A stretch of DNA of 17,856 nucleotides, from NCBI GenBank assembly GCA_029747585.1, contig JAPEVF010000916.1, positions 1 through 17,856 on the forward strand, written 5' to 3'. The position numbers and the translations under genes are program-made. Source of the stretch: Pleurotus djamor (lineage: Eukaryota > Basidiomycota > Agaricomycetes > Agaricales > Pleurotaceae). Shown piece by piece: positions 8,895 through 17,138 of the stretch (position 1 is its first letter; the number at the start of each line of letters is the position of its first letter). Below the pieces are notes generated by a model. It saw nothing but the letters and a program-made list of their open reading frames with translations. It was not told where the DNA came from and did no database searches.

Positions 8895-10906
8895 CTATTT
8901 TTCCAAGTTGATCTGCTCTATAAGCTCTTCCATGGACCTTGACCTAGCTTCGATACTGCATCGGAATGTTGGTGGATGGCTGTCTATGTATCAGGGATTA
9001 TGATGTATAAATTTAGGACGAACACTGACGATATAGCTGCGGGAGTCATGTCGACAATGGGAGGTAGGGTTTCCCCGCCCGGAGAGCTAATGTTATAGGT
9101 GGCAAGGATGGACGATATTGCGATGAACAAAGCGCTCTCTGCAAAGAAACGGCCTGGGCAAGCTCTAAAATGCGTATCAGGCTCTACCACTTCGTATGAC
9201 ATTCCCAAGTACTAGCCGTCTTCCATATCCGAAAGCGATATCACGGGGGTCTGGGATGTTCACATCGATTCGACCATCGACGATGAATCGGTCCGGGTTG
9301 AACCGCTCAGGGTCAGGGTAAATAGCGGCATCGTTGAGAAGAGTCCTAGAGCGTGTTGACTTGACGAGATAGAATCATGGGTTCGGTATAGCCTTACCAA
9401 GTATTCCCGATGATGATTGATCCCTTTGGGATGTAGTACCCATCATATTCATCATCGATGGAGGTTGCATGCGGGAGGCCTAGGAGCAGGACAGTTTCAG
9501 CCGGTCATTAGTCATATTTCAAGGGTTGGAGAGCCTTACTGATAGGAACAGGGGAATTCCATCGGGCAAGCTCCATAGTGAGTGCCTCAATGTATGGAAG
9601 TTCCGCTTGATCACTGAATGAGGGTAAGCGATCGGGTCCGAGGACCTTGTGGAGCTCTGCCTTAGCCTTCCTTTGTACATCAGGATACATCATCATCGCG
9701 AGAAGAAAGACGGTGAGTGTTGCTGCGGTCGTATCTGCTCCACCTTGAGCTGGTCAGTCCAAGATTGGGCCACCGTTGAGCGACCCGATAAAGCCTACCC
9801 GCATATGAAGTAGCCGCAACGTTCGCGACAATCTCTGGATAACGTCCGGATTCTATACCTTTAGGTGAAGACTCAAGTAAAGCAGTCATAACAGAGGGTG
9901 AGGCCGTTCCATGTTCCTGTGTTGAGGTTGATTAGTGCTGATTGCGATCGATGAGTGAGCCGTACTAGTGCAAGTTTGACTGCCTCGAAGGGCATTTCTC
10001 TCATCTGTTCCGTTGTTTTAGCCCATTCGTTGGCCTGATGCTTAAATCCGGAACCAGGAAACCACAACGGTAGGTGCTTTAGGATAGGAAATGTTTCGAC
10101 CCAGAATTTGCCAGGGATGGTCGCGATTGAAAGGGATGCAAGACTTTCTTCAGCGATAGAAACATAGGGATCGTCGTGGCTCGAGACACGAATGCCATAG
10201 ACTGTCTCCATAATGATACCTGCGAAAAAACTTCCCACAAAAATACAAAGTCAGGAAGCAGGTGCACAGTGTCATTTTGATCCTCACAGGCGAATATGTG
10301 CTTTGAAATCTTCCGGAGATACCATCAGATTTTTCAGAAGGGCATGTGTATGCGTCGTTTGGATGGGGTGATACTTGGGTATCATCCTCGCGTGGAAATG
10401 TTCATGAAATAAAGTTGAATGTTCCCTCCACTCCTGACCATAGGGCATCAGTCCGAACGACCACTGCCAACCCATACTAAAAAGAACTCAATGATCAGAT
10501 GTAGGCAGTGCTTTCATGAAAGTTACGCAACAGTTCACGAAGCATACGCATCGGAGGGCGGTCAGAGTAAACCGCTGATCTACTTCCCATCAAGTCGGCG
10601 ATCCGCTTTTGGGAGCCCAAAATTACAACCGGTTGTCGAAGAATGTTTACATACACAATATCGCCTGCGCAGAGATGAAACCGTCAATATCAATGAGGAC
10701 ACCAGGCGCAAGGTACTATTACCATATGTCCTGATCCATTGGTCGTAGAGTAACCATGGCTTTCCCGAAACATCGAAGAAGTTTCCAACAAGTGGCAGTT
10801 GCTTAGGGCCAGGCGGAACCCGTCGTCCGCGCGGTCGGCGGAGAGAGAGCCAGAGGAAGCATATGATGCTCACGCCCAGGACATTTAAACAGTTCAGAGT
10901 GATCAT
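8895..10906 (-). CDS. Cytochrome P450 monooxygenase (P450-2), complete, 10 exons, 507 aa, one GC-AG intron
   Basis: A haem-thiolate monooxygenase, probably in the ER, and a likely oxidising enzyme of the adjacent terpene cluster. Exons on the minus strand: 10906-10723, 10664-10532, 10476-10288, 10230-9966, 9916-9799, 9743-9540, 9479-9398, 9345-9217, 9164-9030 and 8979-8895, totalling 1524 nt in frame. The N-terminus is one membrane helix, then RRPRGRRVPPGPKQLPLVGN, the usual hinge. Landmarks: GGADTT (297-302), ELAR in the K-helix (E354, R357), FNPDRF, and FGYGRRACPGRFF with Cys437. The intron at 9216-9165 interrupts the haem loop and starts with GC (GCTAGT) rather than GT; splicing there gives the canonical loop. 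The last intron (9029-8980) restores the family C-terminus, HPPTFRCSIEARS. A TATA-like TTATAA lies about 41 bp upstream. Same strand as the GMC and terpene synthase genes. Confidence 0.93.
9165..9216 (-). other. GC-AG intron inside the haem-binding loop of P450-2
   Basis: On the minus strand this 52-bp interval begins GCTAGT and ends TTTTAG. Removing it joins CG to A and gives Arg-Ala-Cys in the haem loop, exactly the family motif. No GT donor nearby keeps that motif. GC-AG introns are a known minority class in fungi; the alternative is a point mutation of a GT donor. Confidence 0.75.
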
Positions 10907-11249
10907 GGGAGGGTAGGAATGAATTCAAGTAAGTACTACGCTCCAGTTATAAGGCCAGTTCCATGTTCACCAAACTTTGGATGAGATGCAGAGAGGAGGC
11001 ATGATCAAACTGGTTCATCAATGAGGGAGTGGGATTGCAGTGTTACCGATCTTCCCAGAGGCACCCACACGCATGTTAGTTCTAGGGAGAAGATTGTTGT
11101 GCCAAGATCAAGCATCAGATTGAACGGGCCAGGACGGCGAGGTCAAACGATTCAAGGGTCATAAGCTAGCTGTACAAAGTGGGGATACAGAACAAATCGA
11201 TCAGAAGGTAGTGATTGTGCTTGTAAGGACCGCTTAGGATGTGTCTGAC
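10907..11249. other. Intergenic: upstream of P450-2 and downstream of the GMC gene
   Basis: 343 bp without a coding frame of note. It contains the P450-2 promoter; apart from the TTATAA at 10947-10952 I see no repeat or clear control site. Confidence 0.6.
10947..10952 (-). promoter_or_regulatory. TATA-like box of P450-2
   Basis: TTATAA, read on the minus strand, lies about 41 bp before the ATG at 10906. The match is short and the call is positional. Confidence 0.3.
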
Positions 11250-13815
11250 CTAGGCATTTGCAGCCTTGATAATGTCCGCGGCCTAAAATGGAGGGAATTA
11301 AGCGACAAATTGCAAAGGTCACAAACTGCTCACCTTCTCCGCAATTGCATATACGGTCAGCTGCGAGTGAGCTGAGAGCTCAATCGGGATGACCGACGCG
11401 TCCACCTATTCAAGTTTTCAGCGATTTAACGCCGACTTGAGGGTGTGAGAGGAAGTGCGAGTACTCACGACGCGCAAGTTAACAGTTCCGTAAACCTTCA
11501 AAGTTTCGTCAACGACGCCTCCATCCTCCTTCGGCAGCATAGCCGAAGTTCCAACGGGGTGGAAAACGGTCGCCAAGTTTTCCTTGATGTACGCTCCGAT
11601 CTCTTCATCAGTCTCGACATTGGGGCCAGGGGCGACTTCAGTTTGGACGATGGATTTCAACGCATCGGTCTTGATGACGGTTCTTGCATATCGAATGGCC
11701 GCAATCAGCACATCTAGATCTACGGGGTTCGCAAGAGAGTTGAGGTCGACAGCTGGGTTTGCTAAGGGGTCCGATGAGGATATATGTACCGAGCCCGCGG
11801 ATAGAGGACGCAAGAGAGCGATGTAGAAGCTACAGTGCTTCTTCCCGGGCTTCGGGACAAACCCTTTGACCGGGAAAGGAGCAGATACTTGAACAAACCT
11901 GGTATTACAAATTCAGTGGAAGCGGCCTTTAGATATACTGGCGGAACTCTTACTCGAGATGGGGCACGTCGTCACTCTTCAACCATGTTTCCTGTTGCTG
12001 GCGGAGTTTCTTGGACAAGTATCCTGTATCGCCGGCAGAGGCGGCTTTCTTCGCAAGAGCGTCGGCGTCGGCGAAATATTTCAGAGGCAAGAACGAGTAG
12101 GCGACGGAGGCTGTTGAGGTGAAAATTCCCTTCTTCTTCTCTTGACTAGATAAAAGGTCATGGTCGTCCCATCAAAGGTAGGAGAGAAATTAGCTTACTA
12201 GAGCTGCATTTCCGCGGCGGCTTGCGCGGGATCAGTCAATCTATCCACCGAATCATGTTCAGTATCCATCTCAGCGACAAACATCGTCGATAAGTGGTCC
12301 TCTAGATGTGAGGTCAGCCAAAAGGAAAATTTGATGCGGTAGAGACAATACACTCACGTAGATTGGCACCAACGCTTGGTAAATTCACCACAACAGGAAC
12401 GCCATGTGCTTTGAGGATGGCTTCGTCACCAATGCCTTGGGGGGACACGATGAGACATTTTCGGGAAGAAAAGCAAGATCAACGAAGAAGTACCGGATAG
12501 TTCTAGTACTTGAGGCGTTTGGAAAGTGCCTGGTGGATGCGTAAGCGGGTGAATGGAAGAGTGGAGGGATACACCGACCGGCCGAAACAATAACTCCGCG
12601 AGAGGCATTGATCTTCAAGACTTTTCCGTTCTGGTTATACTCTACGCCCTCTGCTTTGGCACCATTCGCAGTTTGAGAGAGCAAGATCTTCGTGACATGG
12701 GCGTCGGTGAGGACCCTCAAGTTGGGTTTGTCTTTGTTTGGTTCGTAATATGCCTGAGGATAGGAGTCAGGGACTCTGCAGACAGGGGAGGTGAGCAGGG
12801 TGCATACGGTCGTGGACGAGCATCGTGTCTTTGTCTCAGGATATATTGCATTTGTTGCAACACAAGTACCAACGTTGTTTCCACCGCACTGAAGAGAGTT
12901 TAGCTTGGTAGCTCATATGAGAGATACGGTCATACGCTATCAGGGTTGGAGGGAACTCCCAACGAGTGGAGGGCTTTGTAGAAGGTCTTGAACATACCAC
13001 CGCCGTTCCAAGTTGCCAAAGAACGTTTCAAAGGCCCGGAGTCCCCCACAAACTTGCGGTTGGGCTGCATATCGTAATGCGCCAGTTCTTCCGCCGATGG
13101 TGCAAATGTTTCCGACTACATAGCAGGTAATTTGTGAATTGGTACGGAAAGGACGGGTTCTGCTGCTGACCTTTACAAAGTACTTGGTGAGTTCGGCCCA
13201 GTTCCATCCTTTAGCTCCCATTTTTTCAAGGGCTAATGAAAAGGGATTAAAAACCGTCCAAGACTGATCAGTGGAGTGCGAACCATCGTATTCAGTAGAG
13301 GAAGCTCTAAAATGGTCAGAAACGTCAGGTAAACCGGGGATGCCAGTGCTACATCGTTAATCACCTTCCGGACGACATAAAATTTAGCTGAAATATTTTT
13401 TTCAGCGAACGGCGAGTCGCCCCGGGGAGTCACTTACAAGCGAAGAGCCCCCTACTCCTTTACCCCTAGCGCCGTGTAAGTGCGGCGGCAGCTAGTCACA
13501 CTGTCTGATCCACAGCGTACCTTGGGAGGTAAATCACCCTGTCATTGACGTGTTTCTGCGGAGTTGATTGGAAACCCCAGTCGAGGTCAGGCTTCGCGAT
13601 GTTCTTCGAATACATACCTAGACAAGGTTGTTAGAGTGATTCAGAAGATGGGCCGGGTACATACCCGGGATTTGTACGCCTGGTTGGTTAGCGACGTCTC
13701 CACCAGCTTCAAGGACTGCGACGGTCTTAGTCTCGTCCTCGGCTAATCGAGCAGCCAGGACTAAGCCAGCGAGACCAGCTCCGACAATAACGTAGTCAAA
13801 TGTTGATTCACTCAT
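11250..13815 (-). CDS. GMC-family FAD-dependent oxidoreductase, complete, 16 exons, 585 aa
   Basis: A glucose-methanol-choline family flavoenzyme; members oxidise alcohols (aryl-alcohol oxidase, glucose oxidase, choline dehydrogenase types). In this setting it probably oxidises a terpene alcohol. Exons: 13815-13665, 13617-13521, 13465-13438, 13387-13365, 13306-13284, 13232-13177, 13115-12936, 12888-12808, 12753-12579, 12529-12494, 12435-12358, 12301-12199, 12145-11954, 11898-11469, 11405-11334 and 11282-11250, totalling 1758 nt in frame. Landmarks: FAD dinucleotide fold GAGLAG (12-17) with VLEAGG, GMC signature 1 [14 protein letters not shown] (83-96), signature 2 [13 protein letters not shown] (272-284), and probable catalytic histidines H521 (FHPVGTSAM) and H564 (SAHSQ), spaced 43 residues as in glucose oxidase. 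The start is the ATG at 13815; further upstream the frame begins only at a TTG. There is no signal peptide, so an intracellular enzyme is likely, unlike secreted lignocellulose GMCs. The substrate cannot be read. Confidence 0.95.
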
Positions 13816-14279
13816 GAGCTTCAGAGTTTCAGTGGTCGTTGGATATGAGTTGAAGATGAGTTTGAGGTGAGGCAACGCGCTGATATAAGGAATTCTGGGG
13901 TCTACAAGATGAACCAGCTTCGAAAGCAGGTGGGCCTACGCCAGTAGGCCTAACGGCGAACTTACGTGGTGGAGATGTCTTTACCATCTAATCGGATGCG
14001 TTCCATCAAGAAGAAAAATTTCATACCGAAGCACAACGGTAGGCCGGGGGGAACGCAATCAGTTGTTCATCAGATATTCTGATATAGTGCGCAACTGGCG
14101 AACATCTTCTGGAGGATACATGTGGGGCCATGATAAGATGAAAAGAGCACACACCGTTAGCCAGAACTTTCGAATCAGCAACGAAGTCAACTCCCACCAT
14201 CAGTCTTTCGCACGAAAAAGATCTCGAGTATTGGATATCAAAGTTTGATATAGCTATTTCGAGTTCAAACGTTCAAGGC
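13816..14279. other. Intergenic: GMC promoter and terpene synthase 3' flank
   Basis: 464 bp with no coding frame that shows a family motif. It carries the inverted repeat at 13933-13950 and an A/T-rich GATATAAGG around 13880-13888 that could serve as a TATA-like element for the GMC gene. Confidence 0.55.
13933..13950. repeat. Perfect 7-4-7 inverted repeat upstream of the GMC gene
   Basis: GGCCTAC (13933-13939), a 4-base spacer, then GTAGGCC (13944-13950). It lies about 118 bp upstream of the GMC start codon. Such dyads often mark sites for dimeric regulators, but one copy is not proof. Confidence 0.45.
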
Positions 14280-15349
14280 TCAAGCACATCGGGAGGATCC
14301 ACAAATAGTACAGCTGCCTTCTGACCCATACTCCGCACCCGCTAACTCGGTCAATCGGAGATCTGCCAGTTTGTACCTTGGCAAACCAGTATGAAACCCA
14401 ATGTATCCCTGCTTGAACTTTAGGTACGCCTGAAATGTGGCGGGAAAAGGCGTCAAAATATGAAGAACTCTTTCATCCGCTTCTATGGCCTTTTCTGTAA
14501 GGTGGCGAAGGGCAGCGTATTTGGAGACGCCGTAAGTTTGGGATATGAGGGATACAAAATTAAGGGCTTCCCCGGCAAGCTCCTCTTTGTAGAAAGAGAG
14601 GATATCACTAACAAGCTGAGCTGAGCAAACGTCTTTTACATCCATCGGCGACGGCAGCTTACTTGGCGTTGTGAACGTAGACGTTGATTTCTGGAATGGC
14701 TTGAACGTAGGTGCGTATGGGCAGGTCTTTTGGGAACGCGAAGATCGTGTAAGCATTTGCCAGCCCATTCATCGTCCGAGCGAAGATCGGATACCGTTTC
14801 GCTTCGAGACTGATCTAACCAGAGTGGGTTGTCAATTGGAGGTGCAAAATATTGAGAATGCGAAGGCCCACCTTCATTCCTTGGGTAGCATGATCCAAGA
14901 ATGTGGATGTGACAAAACTAAGCGTTGAAACTAGAATCATGTCCGCTGCTGCTGTGGAGAAGTGTTCGGGTAGTTCATCTAGAAGCGTTGCGAGATTGTC
15001 AAGGAGCTGGTCCATTTGCGCTTCTTTCTTGAGGTAGCGTTGGCTGAACTGCTCGACAGCCGGTGGGTTTCNTTTCGCCTAAGTCGTCGAGATAGATGAC
15101 TAGGGCTGTGTAGACAGCAATAAAATTTCTTGTGTCGATATTAGGGATATGCGCGTAGGCGGTGGACGCCATCATAACGCCTCCAGGGAGAAAGGATTTA
15201 AGACCGTCCTCTCCATCGAGTTTAAAGTTGCGTGTGCGAGCATATGCAAGACAGCTTTCGTGAAACCTAGCTGTCGGGCGATGGACATCGTAGGATATGT
15301 TACAACGGTCGAGAAAGGAGCGGACGATGCCATTGATGGGGGAAGTCAT
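14280..15349 (-). CDS. TRI5-type sesquiterpene synthase, three exons, about 318 aa, one ambiguous base in exon 1
   Basis: A class I terpene cyclase of the trichodiene-synthase-like family, expected to ionise and cyclise farnesyl diphosphate with Mg2+ in the cytosol; it is the likely core enzyme of the cluster. Exons: 15349-14872, 14814-14663 and 14607-14280. Landmarks: FLPGGVMMASTAYAHIP (53-69, typical of the family), first metal motif DDLGE (D88-E92, DDxxE form), second metal motif NDILSFYKE (N210, S214, E218), whose Asn codon is split by intron 2, and an RY pair (R287, Y288) near the C-terminus. An N at 15072 adds one base just after the first metal motif and breaks the frame; ignoring that position, the exons total 957 nt, a multiple of three, and the family sequence continues, so a base-calling error is likelier than a mutation. 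The tail has three cysteines in its last ten residues. Basidiomycete members make varied sesquiterpenes; the name does not mean trichothecenes. Confidence 0.93.
15072..15072. other. Ambiguous base breaking the terpene synthase frame
   Basis: A single N sits in exon 1 about one codon after the first metal-binding motif. Upstream and downstream family sequence are in different frames if it is counted and in the same frame if it is not. It is therefore probably a spurious extra base. Confidence 0.75.
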
Positions 15350-15861
15350 TGTGTGGCGGAGGGTCAGTTCAAGCTGCGGTCTTGTAGGTGACTCTGATAC
15401 GTATCGATACCACGAAGGTACTATCTACACCAAGTCCAAGCTGAGCCTTAAAGATGTCCCGCTGAAGTAGATGTAAGGATTGATATCCGAGCACAGTCAA
15501 ATTTCCATCCAGAGCTGAGGGTGATTGGTCCATCATTGGTTTTCTGGTAGAAGCGCAGGTTGTAATTTCGCGTGCTGTACCTGCGAGTGAACTGAGATGA
15601 CATCTCTCTAGTAAGGGTTCAGCTGAAAAGAACTGGCGTTCAAGTCCGCGGCGTTGACGTTTTGGGGTCCTGAGAAACTTGTTACATATGTAATACATCG
15701 CGTGGGACTCGGAAACTCTACAACTCTTCCAGCCCATTGAATCTGCCAATTATAGCACACACGACGAATACCAACCATGCAACTTCGTTATCCAAGACCA
15801 TAAGTAATATATGGGCCAGGAAACTCTGGCCCAGAGTCGCTTGTGCTTTGTGGTCCCACTG
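15350..15861. promoter_or_regulatory. Divergent promoter shared by the terpene synthase and P450-3
   Basis: 512 bp between two head-to-head starts. On the minus strand CCAATCA (15528-15522) and another CCAAT (15539-15535) face the synthase, about 175-185 bp before its ATG. A 126-codon open frame on the minus strand here has no family motif and is treated as chance. Shared divergent promoters are frequent in fungal clusters; co-regulation is inferred. Confidence 0.5.
15812..15833. repeat. Perfect 8-6-8 inverted repeat just upstream of the P450-3 start
   Basis: TGGGCCAG (15812-15819), six bases, then CTGGCCCA (15826-15833). It lies 29-50 bp before the ATG at 15862. An in-frame ATG at 15811 overlaps the repeat and would add 17 residues ahead of the membrane anchor; the ATG at 15862 is preferred because the anchor then sits at the N-terminus as in related P450s. 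Confidence 0.5.
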
Positions 15862-16350
15862 ATGGCTCAGTATAGCAACGATCTTGGTTCCCTTGTCTCA
15901 CTGACTGCCCTGTTTGCAGTTCCCTTCGCCACTTTCCTGGCCTATTCCACGTTCAAGCGAAGGAGCCCCCTGCCTTTACCACCAGGACCCAAGCCCTTAC
16001 CTGTTCTAGGCAACTTACTTGACATACCAATCACGCACCCATGGAAAGTGTACCAGCAGTGGTCTCAAGTCTATGGTACGCATACGCCAGCTCCTTGGAT
16101 GCTTGTCTAATCGACTTTTCATCCTATAGGCGACATCATCTATCTGAATGTGATAGGACAACCTCTGGTAGTCTTGGGCTCCTTAGAGAAGATATCTGAC
16201 TTGCTCGAGAAACGCTCCGCGAATTACTCAGATCGTCCACGCATGACGATGTTGAATGAACTGCAAGNTCATTTTGTCATTTTCTGTCCAAATACTCTAC
16301 TTAAAGAAGGCTTCTAGCATGGGCTGCGACTGGTGCTTNNNCNTNATGTC
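15862..16350 (+). pseudogene. Cytochrome P450 (P450-3), N-terminal part only, broken in an N-rich patch
   Basis: Only the first three exons can be read: 15862-16075, 16130-16262 and from 16318 onward, about 125 residues. They give a membrane anchor, the hinge LPLPPGPKPLPVLGN, GDIIYLNVIGQPLVVLGS, YSDRPRM and LMGCDWCF, all close in order to P450-2, with introns at the same codons and an identical exon 2 length (133 nt). The second intron (16263-16317) starts GCAAGN, a GC-AG type donor with an ambiguous base. After about 16338 come several Ns, and the sequence then changes to a glycosyltransferase. The I-helix, the ExxR motif and the haem cysteine are absent, so the protein as given cannot work. 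Either the gene is truncated in the genome or the assembly joins two loci here. If complete in the organism, it would be a further oxidase of the terpene cluster, divergent from the synthase. Confidence 0.8.
16263..16317 (+). other. Probable GC-AG intron in P450-3
   Basis: The 55-bp interval begins GCAAGN and ends CTTCTAG; its removal joins CT to C and gives Leu-Met-Gly, as at the same place in P450-2, where the donor is GT. GCAAGT is the usual consensus of GC donors. The N at 16267 lowers confidence. Confidence 0.6.
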
Positions 16351-16358
16351 TNACTCGN
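16339..16358. other. N-rich patch at the P450-3 / GT61 junction
   Basis: Ns occur at 16339-16341, 16343, 16345, 16352 and 16358. P450 sequence is readable up to this patch and glycosyltransferase sequence from 16363, right after a GTAG that could be an intron acceptor. The density of Ns marks the worst-supported bases of the window. Confidence 0.8.
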
Positions 16359-16362
16359 GTAG

Positions 16363-17138
16363 GATTACGAGAAGATGAGGGTTCCCTTCATACTCCCTCG
16401 TGTTGTCTTTGCGAATTCCGAGCTTTCATCATCCGAGTCTTCAGATACAGGTCGCACGTATGCTTTTCCCTCCGAAGTTTCTGTCTCACCTCACTGGTGG
16501 GAGCCCGTCCGCCGTTCGGTTGAAGGTTTCTTCAAGCATAATGCCCTCAGTCGTAGGAAAGGCAAAGTGGGAATTACGTATGTTCATCGGCAATGGGACC
16601 ACACCGGTGCCAAAATGAAGACGGAAGACCATAACACGTTAGTAGAGGCCATGTCGAAACTCCAGGCCGACCTTGGGCATGAAGTGTCTATAGTCTCTAG
16701 TCTTGATGATGAAACTTCTTGGTTCAATCGCATGCAGGCCATATCACGGTCACAGGTGCATCTATTCCACCGACGGGAGATCGTAATTATGCTCATCGAA
16801 TGCTGCTTCTAGATAATTTTAGGTGTACATGGAAACCACCTTCTGGACGCCGCTTACATGATGCCTTCCCCCAAGACGACTCTTATAGAATTCTTCCCGC
16901 GCGGGACTTTCACTCGTGACCGACAACTCATGATGGACTCTATTGGTTTCAATTATACTGCCTGGTGGCACGATGGGTATGTGGCGGGTATTATAGTGCT
17001 TGCTCTCGTACGCTAACTGGAGCCGTCTTCAGCGAAGCCAACATCGATATCCCATTCAAAGCCCCTCCTCATGGCGAGGTTTCCATCGACGCGAAAGCGG
17101 TGGTTAAACACGTCCGAGACATCCTTTCAAGACGATGA
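16363..17138 (+). pseudogene. GT61-family (DUF563) glycosyltransferase, C-terminal part only
   Basis: Family 61 glycosyltransferases are type II membrane enzymes of the secretory pathway; animal and plant members transfer GlcNAc or xylose, and fungal ones are mostly unassigned. Exons: 16363-16755, 16813-16976 and 17033-17138, in frame to a TGA, about 220 residues. Landmarks: MRVPFILPRVVFA, HWWEPVRRSV, KVGITYVHRQ, EDHNTLVEAM, LGHEVSIV, the conserved GVHGNHLLDAAYM formed across intron 1, IEFFPRGTF and AWWHD. The N-terminal half (membrane anchor and the first half of the fold) is missing; its place is taken by P450-3 sequence. The present exon starts at a possible acceptor (GTAG), so it could be an internal exon of a normal gene whose 5' part lies elsewhere. 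Whether it belongs to the terpene cluster, for instance as a glycosylating step, cannot be decided. Confidence 0.8.

Noticed and set aside
8984..9029. Reading P450-2 straight through to a stop at 8984
   Set aside because: The uninterrupted frame gives a hydrophobic tail unlike P450s. Removing the intron 9029-8980 yields the usual C-terminus (HPPTFRCSIEARS) and keeps frame.
13816..13875. N-terminal extension of the GMC protein by 20 codons
   Set aside because: The extended frame begins at TTG, not ATG, and the FAD fold normally lies close to the N-terminus in intracellular members; the ATG at 13815 fits.
14608..14662. Ser in place of Asn in the second metal motif of the synthase
   Set aside because: The unspliced frame reads SDILSFYKE, but this is intron sequence joined to exon 3. 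The spliced codon AA|T restores Asn.
15369..15749. 126-codon open frame on the minus strand between synthase and P450-3
   Set aside because: No family motif and no splice link to the synthase; it lies in the divergent promoter.
16756..16812. GT61 frame running on to a stop in this interval
   Set aside because: The continuation loses the family sequence. Splicing at 16755/16813 forms the conserved GVHGNHL motif in frame, so this is an intron.
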